Positions 1 through 8,534 of a stretch of DNA of 64,000 nucleotides are shown piece by piece (position 1 is the stretch's first letter; every line of letters begins with the position of its first letter). Position numbers and translations under genes: made by a program. Origin of the DNA: Candidatus Eiseniibacteriota bacterium (lineage in GTDB: Bacteria; Eisenbacteria; RBG-16-71-46; JAFGJU01); the NCBI GenBank assembly GCA_016928935.1, contig JAFGJU010000007.1:1-64000 (forward strand), written 5' to 3'. Under the pieces are notes generated by a model, which saw nothing but the letters and a program-made list of their open reading frames with translations, was not told where the DNA came from and did no database searches.

Positions 1-1292
1 AAACTCCACCCCGGGAATGGGTCTCCGGCGTCCGCCGCGAACGGCTGGCCGGGCTGGCGCCGCTCCAGCTCGAACAACCCGTCGGCCTGTTCCAGCGCCA
101 CCATGTAGCGGGGCTCGGCATCGTTGTCGCTCATCGTCTCGTCCACGTGGTATATCAGAAGGCCGCTGCCCGGAAGCTGACCGTCGAAGCCCATCTGCTG
201 CCTGTTTTCGAGAAGGTAGTACTCCTTCCTTGCGACCCCGTTCTTCCAGAGCTTGTACACGTCGGGGTAGACCTCCACCGGTCGCAGAGTCACGGCCTCG
301 ACGTTTACGTCGGGCGCCACCGGCTCCACGAACCCGAGCTTCATCTTGCAGTAGGCGTCCAGGTGCGCCGGCGAGTCGCCTTCTCCCAACCATCCGCCTG
401 CGGCCATCAACGACCACAGGTCAAGGCCGTACGAGCTGTAGTCCCTGTCGTAGAGGTCGGGAAGGCCCAGAACGTGGCCCATCTCGTGGCAGAAGGTTCC
501 CAGCCTGGAGGACTCCCCCTCTGTCGTGTACACGAACACGTACACTCCGTCCACGAGCACGGGGGCAGCGGTCGCCCACTGATGCGACATTATCAGGCCC
601 GCGTTCCCGGTGTCCTCGTAGGTGCCTCCGGAATGCACCACGAAGAGCGCGTCCACGTAACCGTCGTCGTCGCCCGAGGACGGCACTCCGTCGGGTCCGT
701 CGTTGTCGTACTGGGAGAAGTCCACGAACGGTCGCGCAAGCTCCACCGCGTCCTCGGCCATCTTCTGGGCGTTCTCGGGGTAGCACGTGTCGCAGACGCC
801 GGCGCTCCCGCCGGCATAGAAGCTGCTGCTGTTGGGCAGGGTGTACCACCCGTACACGTCGCCGTCCACGCTGAGCGCGCCGTACGAGTTGTCCAGGAAG
901 TAACTTTGTAGTGTGTTTGCCCGCCAGTGTTCCCTCCCGAAAAGCAGCGACTCGAAGTACCCCGCACGGTGGTTCACCGCGTCCGCCCGAACGTCCGGAA
1001 ACTCCACCAGAATAACGACGGCCCTGAGGTGTGTGGCCGAAGTCTCTCGCCTTTCCGCCCAATTGAGCCGGCACTGCTTCGGGAGCACGTCTACGCCGGC
1101 CGCCCTCATGCGGGAGGGTAAGAGATGCTCTTCCAGGCCGGACCGCGCACCCTGCGCGCTCGGCGACCCCGCCCCGTTGAGCAGGGTCTCGCGCACGTCC
1201 GGACGCAAGGGCATGGCCTCCGCGCTCAGCCACGCGGATGCCGCGAACACAACTGCCAGCACTGTCCACCTTCCCCGCTTCGTTCGGCTCAC
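1..1292 (-). CDS. Secreted M6 family (immune inhibitor A-like) metalloprotease, C-terminus cut off by the window edge
   Basis: The frame opens with GTG at 1292, preceded by an AGGAGG ribosome site, and stays open to position 1 (about 430 residues visible). The N-terminus is a signal peptide: basic SRTKRGR followed by a hydrophobic stretch ending near AEA. A typical M6 opening, AVVILVEFPDV, follows. The zinc site HEMGH with downstream GLPDLYD (HExxHxxGxxD) lies near 470-490. These proteins are exported zinc endopeptidases, often with C-terminal adhesion or sorting domains that cannot be seen here. It lies 35 nt behind guaA and may be read through from the purine operon. Other long frames across this stretch, on either strand, are shadows. 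Confidence 0.88.
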   Translation of the reverse strand, partial: MSRTKRGRWTVLAVVFAASAWLSAEAMPLRPDVRETLLNGAGSPSAQGARSGLEEHLLPSRMRAAGVDVLPKQCRLNWAERRETSATHLRAVVILVEFPDVRADAVNHRAGYFESLLFGREHWRANTLQSYFLDNSYGALSVDGDVYGWYTLPNSSSFYAGGSAGVCDTCYPENAQKMAEDAVELARPFVDFSQYDNDGPDGVPSSGDDDGYVDALFVVHSGGTYEDTGNAGLIMSHQWATAAPVLVDGVYVFVYTTEGESSRLGTFCHEMGHVLGLPDLYDRDYSSYGLDLWSLMAAGGWLGEGDSPAHLDAYCKMKLGFVEPVAPDVNVEAVTLRPVEVYPDVYKLWKNGVARKEYYLLENRQQMGFDGQLPGSGLLIYHVDETMSDNDAEPRYMVALEQADGLFELERRQPGQPFAADAGDPFPGWS

Positions 1293-1327
1293 CTTTGTCC
1301 TCCTCTTCTCCCCGGCGAGATCAGGCC

Positions 1328-2884
1328 CTACTCCCACTCGATCGTGGCAGGAGGCTTCGAGCTTACGTCGTAAACGACCCGGTTTATTCCCTTCACCTCG
1401 TTGACGATCCTGCCGGAGACCCTCGCGAGCACGGCCGGAGGGATCTTGGCCCAGTCGGCCGTCATGCCGTCCCTGCTCACCACCGCTCTGAGAGAGACTA
1501 TGTTCTGGTATGTCCTCTCGTCCCCCATGACTCCGACCGACCTCAGCGGAAGCAGGACCGCGAACGCCTGCCATATCTCGTCGTATAGCCCCGCGGACCT
1601 CAGCTCGTCGATGAATATCCTGTCCGCCAATCGCAGGCGTTCGAGCCTCGGCTGCGTCACACTTCCCACAATACGAACTGCGAGGCCCGGCCCCGGGAAC
1701 GGATGACGCGTCAGGATAGAGCGCGGCACGCCGAGGAGCTTCCCGACCCTTCTCACCTCGTCCTTGAACAGGTCTCTCATGGGCTCCACCAGTTTCAGGT
1801 TCATGGAATCGGGGAGTCCGCCAACGTTGTGGTGTGTCTTTATCGAGCTGGACGGGCCTCTCCTGGACACGCTCTCTATCACGTCGGGGTAGAGCGTTCC
1901 TTGGACGAGGAAGCGGGCGTCGCTGTGCCGCAGTGCGGCCTCCTCGAACACACGTATGAACTCCTCGCCTATTATCTTGCGCTTCCTTTCGGGGTCCCTG
2001 ACCCCGGCCAGTTTCTTCAGAAAACGCTTCGCAGCGTCCACTCTCTCCACGCGCAGGCCGAACTCCCGTTCCAGCGTTCGCGTGGCCGCCTCGGCCTCGT
2101 CCAGTCTCCCCAACCCGTGGTCCACGAAAATGCACGTGAGCCGCCTCCCGATTGCCCTGTGCGCCAGCACGCAGGTCACCGAGGAGTCCACGCCGCCGCT
2201 CAGAGCCGCTATCGCGCGGCCGTCGCCTATCCGCCGGCGGATCTGTCTCGTCGACTCGCGTACGAACTCCTCCAGAGACCACGTCCCCCGGCAGCCGCAC
2301 ACGTCCCTTACGAAGTTGCGAAACACCCTGTCTCCGAAATCCGAATGAATGACCTCGGGATGAAACTGAAGCATGTGGAGTCTGCGGCCGGCATCGAAGC
2401 CCGCCGCGTTGGGCGAGCCCGCGGTCGCGCCCGACAGCACGAAGCCCGGCGGGAGTTGCGCGACCACGTCCCTGTGACTCATCCACGTGTTGAACCTCGA
2501 CGGGGTGCCTCTCAGCAACGGGTCCCGGCCCCCCGGACCGGCCACCCTTCGGAACGACGTGCGGCCGTATTCACCCTGCGCGCCCGGGCTCACCCTGCCC
2601 CCCAGCACGCGACTCATGGCCTGCATGCCGTAGCAGACGCCCAGGACCGGAATGCCCAGGTCGAACAAGCCCTCCCTCGGAAGGGGTGCGTCGTGTTCGA
2701 AGGCGCTCCGCGGACCGCCCGACAGCACGAGGCCCTTCGGGCGTCTGGCCAGAATCTCCGCGGGTTTGATGTCCCAGCCGACGACTTCGGAGAACACGCT
2801 CTGCTCGCGGATTCGCCGCGCTATCAGTTGGATGTACTGCGAACCAAAGTCGAGTATGAGTATGGTTTCTCTGGCCCTGGCCAT
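1328..2884 (-). CDS. guaA: GMP synthase (glutamine-hydrolysing)
   Basis: Converts XMP, glutamine and ATP to GMP in the cytoplasm. The 518 residues match the usual length. The N-terminal class I glutamine amidotransferase has its nucleophile in GVCYGMQ (Cys84) and the FHPEV histidine (His175). The ATP-pyrophosphatase P-loop SGGVDSS is at about 229-235, and the C-terminal dimerisation domain follows to the end. A GGAGG site precedes the ATG. It is the last purine gene of a minus-strand run purN-purC-purH-guaA, with 124 nt between purH and guaA, so IMP made by PurH is drawn towards GMP; guaB is not in the window. Confidence 0.97.
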   Translation of the reverse strand: MARARETILILDFGSQYIQLIARRIREQSVFSEVVGWDIKPAEILARRPKGLVLSGGPRSAFEHDAPLPREGLFDLGIPVLGVCYGMQAMSRVLGGRVSPGAQGEYGRTSFRRVAGPGGRDPLLRGTPSRFNTWMSHRDVVAQLPPGFVLSGATAGSPNAAGFDAGRRLHMLQFHPEVIHSDFGDRVFRNFVRDVCGCRGTWSLEEFVRESTRQIRRRIGDGRAIAALSGGVDSSVTCVLAHRAIGRRLTCIFVDHGLGRLDEAEAATRTLEREFGLRVERVDAAKRFLKKLAGVRDPERKRKIIGEEFIRVFEEAALRHSDARFLVQGTLYPDVIESVSRRGPSSSIKTHHNVGGLPDSMNLKLVEPMRDLFKDEVRRVGKLLGVPRSILTRHPFPGPGLAVRIVGSVTQPRLERLRLADRIFIDELRSAGLYDEIWQAFAVLLPLRSVGVMGDERTYQNIVSLRAVVSRDGMTADWAKIPPAVLARVSGRIVNEVKGINRVVYDVSSKPPATIEWE

Positions 2885-3008
2885 TAAAGCGCGCCTCCGG
2901 TTCGCGATCGTCCGCGGCGGAACGCCCGAAGCCGCGGAACCCCAAAACTAAGACGGGAGGTCCAACGCCCTCCCTCAAACGGATTATACCCCAGACCCGC
3001 CGCTGCCG

Positions 3009-4670
3009 CTAGTGCTTGAAGCACCGCCGCCCGGTAAAGCACAGCGTCAGGTCGTGCTCGTCGGCCGCCCTTATGCACTCCGAGTCCCTGACTGACCCGC
3101 CGGGTTCCACGACCGCAGTGATGCCCGCCCTGGCCGCCGCGTCTATCGAGTCCCTGAACGGAAAGAAAGCGTCCGAAGCCAGGCACGCGCCCTTGACGTC
3201 GTGGCCCGAGCGCCTTGCCTTGTACAGGGCCGTCTCCACGGAATCCACCCGGCTCGTCTGGCCGGCGCCGACCCCGACCGTCCTGCTCCATTTCCCCGCC
3301 GGGTCGCTCGCGCCTATCACGATTGCGTTGGAGATCGTGTGTCTGGCCACCTTCCACAGGAAGAAGAGTCCGGCCAGCTCCTCAGGAGACGGCGCTCGGC
3401 CCGACACCACCTTCCAGTCGGACACGCTCTCCGCTTGCCAGTCCTCTTCTTCCGCCAGCAGGCCCACCAACCCGGACCTCAACAGCAGCCTGGGAACCGG
3501 GCGCCTGGACAAGAGAGCCGGGGCCAGCTCCAACAACCTGAGGTTCTTTTTCTTTTGAAGAACCTCCGCCGCCCCCGCGTCGAACCCGGGCGCGGCCACG
3601 ACCTCCAGGAAAAGAGACGACATCTCGGCCGCGAGGTCCCGCGTCACGCTCCTATTCACGGCCACTACGCCCCCGAAGGCCGAAAGCGAGTCGCAGTCCC
3701 TGGCCAGACGGTACGCCGTGAGCAAATCCTGCGACACGGCCACCCCGGAAGGGTTTCTGTGCTTGATGACGACGCAGGCCGGTTCGTCGAACTCCCTGCA
3801 CGCAGAAACGGCCGCGTCCAGGTCCAGGAGGTTGTTGAAGGAAAGCTCCTTCCCCTGCAGCTGCCTCCCCAGTCCGTGCGCAGAGTCTTTTTCCCCGGCC
3901 GCCACGTAAAACGACGCCTTCTGGTGCGGGTTCTCGCCGTAACGTAGGTTACGCTCCCTCCTGAGCCTAAGCTCCAGGACCTCCGGCAGCGACCCCTCGC
4001 CCCCGACCGCCTCTGGTCCGGTCCCGGACTCGCCGCTCTTCCCGGCCAGGTAGGCCGCGACCAGCCGGTCGTACGAAGAAGTGACCTCGAACACGCGGGC
4101 CGCCAGACGGGCCGACAGGGCGCGGCTCACTCTGACCCCGCCCGCCGCCTCGCCCGCCGCGAGGCGGCGGGCGGCCTCCCGCGCCTTCACGTCTTCCATC
4201 ACGGCCCCGTACGCAGCCGGTTCGGGCACCGGGACGACCCAGGCGAAGTTCTTGGCGGCGGCCCTTACCGCCGCAGGCCCGCCTACGTCTATGAGCGAGA
4301 CCGCCTCCGCCGGCGGGTCCTGCTCCCTCACCCTGGCGAACGGATAGAAGTTCACTACGACCATGTCCACGGACGGGACGCGGTCGGCCTCCAACTGCTC
4401 CCTCTCGTCCGCCTTCGAGCGGTCGAACAGGATTGCCGCGTGGAGGCGGGGGCTCAGGCTCTTGACTTTCCCCGAGAGCATCTCGACCACTCCCGTCAGC
4501 TCCTGCGCGGGCCTGACTCGGACTCCACTCTCCCCGAGGTACGCGGCCGTCCCCCCGGTCGCGTACACCTCCACCCCCCTTTCCGCCAGAAACTCGGCAA
4601 AATGGGTGAGGCCCGTCCTGTCGGACACGCTCACAAACGCCCGCTTCACAACCACGCTATCATCAGTCAT
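3009..4670 (-). CDS. purH: Bifunctional AICAR formyltransferase / IMP cyclohydrolase
   Basis: Catalyses the last two steps to IMP. The N-terminal MGS-like cyclohydrolase domain begins at KRAFVSVSDRTGL. The C-terminal transformylase domain has its catalytic Lys-His pair at residues 303-304. The motif reads KHRNPSG instead of the near-universal KHxNPCG: the Cys is Ser and the variable position is Arg. At 553 residues it is slightly longer than average. It starts 24 nt after the purC stop. A GGAG about 10 nt upstream supports the ATG at 4670. Identification is certain; the substitution next to the active site is unusual but the catalytic pair is intact. Confidence 0.96.
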   Translation of the reverse strand: MTDDSVVVKRAFVSVSDRTGLTHFAEFLAERGVEVYATGGTAAYLGESGVRVRPAQELTGVVEMLSGKVKSLSPRLHAAILFDRSKADEREQLEADRVPSVDMVVVNFYPFARVREQDPPAEAVSLIDVGGPAAVRAAAKNFAWVVPVPEPAAYGAVMEDVKAREAARRLAAGEAAGGVRVSRALSARLAARVFEVTSSYDRLVAAYLAGKSGESGTGPEAVGGEGSLPEVLELRLRRERNLRYGENPHQKASFYVAAGEKDSAHGLGRQLQGKELSFNNLLDLDAAVSACREFDEPACVVIKHRNPSGVAVSQDLLTAYRLARDCDSLSAFGGVVAVNRSVTRDLAAEMSSLFLEVVAAPGFDAGAAEVLQKKKNLRLLELAPALLSRRPVPRLLLRSGLVGLLAEEEDWQAESVSDWKVVSGRAPSPEELAGLFFLWKVARHTISNAIVIGASDPAGKWSRTVGVGAGQTSRVDSVETALYKARRSGHDVKGACLASDAFFPFRDSIDAAARAGITAVVEPGGSVRDSECIRAADEHDLTLCFTGRRCFKH

Positions 4671-4694
4671 CCGAAATGCTCCGTCGCCCTTGCG

Positions 4695-5588
4695 CTAAAC
4701 CTCTGCCGGGCCGCAGATCCTGTGGGCCGCCTCCAGGTATCGCTCGCGTGTCTTTGTCACGACGTCCGGAGGCAGCGGCGGCGCCGGGGGCGTCCTGTCC
4801 CAGCCGATGGAGTCCAGATAGTCGCGCACGAACTGCTTGTCGAAAGACGGCTGAGGCCGGCCCGCGGCGTAATGCTCGACCGGCCAGAAGCGGGAGGAGT
4901 CGGGCGAGAAGAGCTCGTCTATCAACACGACCTCTCCACCCAGGACTCCGAATTCAAACTTCGAGTCGGCCAGCAGCAGGCCGCGGGTCTCGCAGTAGGC
5001 AGCGCCGAACGAGTACAGTTCCGCGCTCAGGCGCCTGAGCCTCTCCGCCAGGTCGCCTCCCAAATCGGCCTTCATCACGTCGAAGCTGACGTTCTCGTCG
5101 TGACCAGACGCCGCCTTCCGGGCCGGAGTGAACATCGGTTGAGGCAGCCTCTGTGATTCGCGCAGCCCGGGTTCCACGGGCTGGCCGCAGATGGTACCGC
5201 TCTTTCTGTACTCGGCCCAGGCAGAGCCGGCCAGGTATCCTCTGACCACGCACTCGAAGTCGACGCGCTCCGCCCTGAGGACCAGCATGGTCCTGCCCTG
5301 AAGCACGCCCGCGTACTGCCTGAAGGGCTCCGGGAATCTCTTCGCCTCACACGTGATGTAGTGCGTGCGGACTATGTGCCTCACCTTGTCGAACCAGAAG
5401 GCCGAGAGCCGAGTGAGCACGCCGCCCTTGTCGGGTATGCCGGTCGGCAACACGCAATCGAACGCCGACAGCCTGTCCGTGGCCACTATTATCAGCCGTC
5501 CGTCCGAAGCCTCGTACACGTCGCGGACCTTGCCGCGCCTCCACGGTTTCAGGTCGTCCAGTGAAATGTCCGTGAGACTGACCCTCAT
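4695..5588 (-). CDS. purC: Phosphoribosylaminoimidazole-succinocarboxamide synthase (SAICAR synthetase)
   Basis: Joins CAIR and aspartate using ATP in purine synthesis. The frame is open further upstream (to 5690), but that extension is Arg-rich and unlike the family. The ATG at 5588 (MRVSLTD) has GGAGG nine bases before it and gives about 297 residues, the usual length of the longer bacterial/fungal-type enzyme. Visible family motifs are GKVRDVYE, ATDRLSAFD and the SAWAEY region. It lies 95 nt behind purN and 24 nt ahead of purH in the same operon. Confidence 0.95.
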   Translation of the reverse strand: MRVSLTDISLDDLKPWRRGKVRDVYEASDGRLIIVATDRLSAFDCVLPTGIPDKGGVLTRLSAFWFDKVRHIVRTHYITCEAKRFPEPFRQYAGVLQGRTMLVLRAERVDFECVVRGYLAGSAWAEYRKSGTICGQPVEPGLRESQRLPQPMFTPARKAASGHDENVSFDVMKADLGGDLAERLRRLSAELYSFGAAYCETRGLLLADSKFEFGVLGGEVVLIDELFSPDSSRFWPVEHYAAGRPQPSFDKQFVRDYLDSIGWDRTPPAPPLPPDVVTKTRERYLEAAHRICGPAEV

Positions 5589-5683
5589 GCGTCCCATCCT
5601 CCGGCAGCGGCGGCTCTTCCTCCATGCACGCCGTCCCGTGTCGCGCACCGCTCGAAGCTCCGACCCGGGCTCCGGGCCTCGCC

Positions 5684-6319
5684 CTAGCACTCGCCCGCCG
5701 GCTTGTCCAAAATCCTCACTTTTCGCCCCTCCACCAGAAGCCTTCCCTCTGCGAAAAGCCGCACCGCCTCGCAGTAGATGCGGTGTTCCTCCTTCAGGAT
5801 GCGGGTGGAAAGCGTTTCTTCAGTGTCGTCCTGATGCACGGGCACCACGGCTTGCAGGACTATCGGACCCCCGTCCACGCTGTCGTCCACGAAATGCACC
5901 GTGCAACCGGAGAACCTGACCCCCCTGTCCAGCGCCTGTTTCTGTGCGTGGAGGCCGGGAAAAGACGGAAGAAGAGCGGGGTGGACGTTCAGTATGCGTC
6001 CGGCGAAGGCCGACAGGAAGTCGGAGTGAAGCACGCGCATGAAGCCCGCCAGCAGGACCAGGTCCGTGCCGTGCTCCTTCAGGAATCGCGCGTATTCCAG
6101 CTCCCTCTCAGGCTCCAGCTTCGTCTTGAACTTGCCGGGGTCCAGGTAAACCGCCGGAATGCCGGCGCTCCGGGCGCGCTCGAGTGCGAGTGCGGCCTCC
6201 ACGTCGCTCACCACCACCTTCACCACTGCCGGAACACGGCCCTCGGCGCACGCGTCTATTATCGCCTGGAGATTTGTTCCCCTCCCTGATGCAAGCACAC
6301 CCAGCCCGAGTTTCTTCAC
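5684..6319 (-). CDS. purN: Phosphoribosylglycinamide formyltransferase 1
   Basis: Transfers a formyl group from 10-formyl-THF to GAR. The catalytic Asn-His pair is in ILNVHPALLPSFPG and the Asp is in VDDSVDGGPI. The N-terminal LASGRGTNLQ loop binds GAR. Length 211 is standard. The start is GTG at 6319 with a GGGGG run seven bases upstream. It is the first gene of the purN-purC-purH-guaA run; a promoter lies just upstream at 6370-6398. Confidence 0.95.
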   Translation of the reverse strand: MKKLGLGVLASGRGTNLQAIIDACAEGRVPAVVKVVVSDVEAALALERARSAGIPAVYLDPGKFKTKLEPERELEYARFLKEHGTDLVLLAGFMRVLHSDFLSAFAGRILNVHPALLPSFPGLHAQKQALDRGVRFSGCTVHFVDDSVDGGPIVLQAVVPVHQDDTEETLSTRILKEEHRIYCEAVRLFAEGRLLVEGRKVRILDKPAGEC

Positions 6320-6369
6320 GGCGGTCCCCCTGTCAGGCCGTCAGGATCGGTATCTCGCAAGACGCGGCA

Positions 6370-6398
6370 GTTATAGCATGGAGGCCAGGACGGCGCAA
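6370..6398 (-). promoter_or_regulatory. Promoter of the purN-purC-purH-guaA operon
   Basis: Read on the minus strand: -35 TTGCGC (6393-6398), a 17-nt spacer, -10 TATAAC (6370-6375). It faces purN, about 50 nt from its GTG, and is back-to-back with the M16 promoter on the plus strand. No PurR-type operator or purine riboswitch aptamer was recognised. Confidence 0.55.
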
Positions 6399-6450
6399 GC
6401 GTAATCGAATGCGGCGGAGCCACCCGGCCCACTACCCTTTGACATTTCTC

Positions 6451-6479
6451 TTGGGAGATTCGCGACGCGCGCATATAAT
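6451..6479 (+). promoter_or_regulatory. Promoter of the M16 peptidase pair
   Basis: -35 TTGGGA (6451-6456), 17-nt spacer, -10 TATAAT (6474-6479), 73 nt before the first M16 start codon. A TTGACA at 6439-6444 is a better hexamer but sits 29 nt from the -10, too far to pair with it. Confidence 0.6.
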
Positions 6480-6552
6480 GTGGGGCCGTTAGCCCTGCTT
6501 CGGCATGAACTCGTCCTGAGCCGGACCGGACACACTTTCCAAAGGAGCCAAC

Positions 6553-8487
6553 ATGCGTCTCTCAAGAAACGTTCGAGTTCCCGTTTCAATCCCGGCCACC
6601 CACCGTCCGCGCGCGGCCGCCGCCCTCATTTCGGCTGTGCTGGCCCTGGCGCTTGCAGTGTGGTCGGCGAGCGTCTGCCCGGCTTTTTCTGAGACCCTCG
6701 AGGAAAAGGTCCGGGAGTTCGACCTCAAGAACGGGATGAAATTCCTCGTGGTGGAAAGGCACGAGGCACCAGTCGTCTTCTGCGCCGTGGCCTTCAACGT
6801 GGGCTCGTCCAACGAGCGGACCAACATCACTGGCATCTCCCACCTGCTCGAACACATGATGTTCAAGGGCACGGAGATGATGGGCACCAAGAACTACAAG
6901 GCAGAGCTGCCCTACATCAGGAAGACGGACGAGCTCGGCGAGAGGACCATAGCCCTCAGGAAAGAGATGGGCGAATGGCGGTTTGAGCGATTCCACGGTT
7001 TCTCGCTCCAGGTCATCGAGTCTTTCTCCAAGGAGGAGAAAGAGCGCATCGGTGCCGACAAGTACGAGCAGAACAGGCTCATGGCCGAGAAGATACGGTC
7101 CATGCCGAGCCTACCGGACTCTGTCGCCGACGTTCCCTACCTCGTGGAGGACCGCGGCGTCAACTACCTTGAGAAGTACCTGGAATACGAGCTCGCCTGG
7201 GGAGAGATGGCCAGGCTTCTGGACGAGCAGCGTGAGTACATGATCAAGGAGGAGCTCTGGGGCCTTTACATGAACAACGGGTCGCGCTTTCTCAACGCCT
7301 TCACTTCCAACGACGCGACCGTGTACCTCTGTTACCTACCGTCCAACCGTCTGGAGCTGTTCATGCTGTTGGAATCGGACCGCATGGAGTCCCCGGTCTT
7401 CAGGGAATTCTGGTCCGAGCGCGACGTGGTCATGGAGGAGCGTCGTCTCAGCGAGAACGACCCGGACGACATGCTGGATGAGGCGTTCAACGCAGTCGCT
7501 TTCAGTGCAAGCCCTTACAGGTGGCCCGTGCTGGGATGGATGAGCGACATCCGGACCATCGACAGGAAGGAACTCGAGGACTACCACCGCATCTACTACG
7601 CTCCCAACAACGCGGTCTGCATGGTGGTGGGCGACGTCAGGCTGGAGGAAGTCCAGAAGTTGGCCCGGAGGTACTTCGAGGCAATCCCCCCCCAGCCCGC
7701 CCCCCCGGCAGTGGAGACGAGCGAGCCGGAGCAGCAGGGCGAGCGCCGCATAGTGCTGGAGCACGCGGCCAACCCACGGTTGATGATGGGGTTCCACAGG
7801 CCGAGCCACCGGCACCCCGACGCGGTCACGATCGGAGTGCTGGAGAGCATCCTGGCCGGCGGGCGCACGTCTCGTTTGTATAAAACCATCTACGAGGAGA
7901 AGCAGCTGACCGCGTCTCCTCCCCAAATGTACAGCGGGCCGGGCGACAGGTACGACAACCTGATGGTCATAGTGGCCGAGCCCAGGCACCCGCATACTCT
8001 GGAGGAGGTCGAGGGGGCGATCCTGGAAGAGCTGGGCAAGCTCAAGACGGCTCCCGTCACGGAGCGCGAGCTCCAGCGCGTCAAGAACCAGATAGACGCA
8101 AACATGGTCCGCTCGCTGGGCTCCAACATCGGCATCGCATTCCAGGTCGGATTCAGTCAGCTCTTCTACGGCGACTACCGCCTGATGTTCACGAACATAG
8201 AGCGCACAAAGAAGGTCACTGCGGAGGACCTCCAGCGAGTGGCCAAGCAGTACTTCACCGCGAAGAACCGCACCGTCGCCCACCGCGTGCAGATAGAACA
8301 GGAAGACAACCCCGGCGGCGAAGAGCGGATTGACATGCAGGCGCTGATGCAGTTCGTCCAGACGCTGCCCCAGGAAGAAAAGATGGCCATCTTCCAGAAG
8401 TTTCAGAGCCTGAAGACGGATCAAGAGCGTGAGGCCTTCGGCATGGAGCTGTACCAGCGCATGAAGGCGGCGCAGGGAAAGAAGTAG
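6553..8487 (+). CDS. Exported M16 family zinc metallopeptidase (catalytic subunit)
   Basis: A 644-residue insulinase/pitrilysin-fold protein. A long N-terminal region with a hydrophobic segment at about residues 21-45 suggests export to the periplasm. The inverted zinc motif HLLEH is at residues 97-101 and the third ligand Glu lies in the MEERR segment near residue 295. That gap is about 120 residues larger than in classical members because of a charged helical insertion (about residues 115-240), a form seen in other M16 peptidases. A second M16 domain occupies the C-terminal half. It is paired with the non-catalytic M16 gene 47 nt downstream; the two probably form a peptidase complex. Confidence 0.92.
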   Translation: MRLSRNVRVPVSIPATHRPRAAAALISAVLALALAVWSASVCPAFSETLEEKVREFDLKNGMKFLVVERHEAPVVFCAVAFNVGSSNERTNITGISHLLEHMMFKGTEMMGTKNYKAELPYIRKTDELGERTIALRKEMGEWRFERFHGFSLQVIESFSKEEKERIGADKYEQNRLMAEKIRSMPSLPDSVADVPYLVEDRGVNYLEKYLEYELAWGEMARLLDEQREYMIKEELWGLYMNNGSRFLNAFTSNDATVYLCYLPSNRLELFMLLESDRMESPVFREFWSERDVVMEERRLSENDPDDMLDEAFNAVAFSASPYRWPVLGWMSDIRTIDRKELEDYHRIYYAPNNAVCMVVGDVRLEEVQKLARRYFEAIPPQPAPPAVETSEPEQQGERRIVLEHAANPRLMMGFHRPSHRHPDAVTIGVLESILAGGRTSRLYKTIYEEKQLTASPPQMYSGPGDRYDNLMVIVAEPRHPHTLEEVEGAILEELGKLKTAPVTERELQRVKNQIDANMVRSLGSNIGIAFQVGFSQLFYGDYRLMFTNIERTKKVTAEDLQRVAKQYFTAKNRTVAHRVQIEQEDNPGGEERIDMQALMQFVQTLPQEEKMAIFQKFQSLKTDQEREAFGMELYQRMKAAQGKK

Positions 8488-8534
8488 ATTACTGCGACCT
8501 GCTCGAACGACGGCACACACACAGGAGAGAGACT

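Noticed and set aside
147..911. Long plus-strand open frame at the left end
   Set aside because: It is antisense to the M6 metalloprotease, whose signal peptide, HExxH motif and ribosome site are clear.
6439..6479. TTGACA at 6439 paired with TATAAT at 6474
   Set aside because: The spacer would be 29 nt; the TTGGGA at 6451 gives the correct 17 nt.
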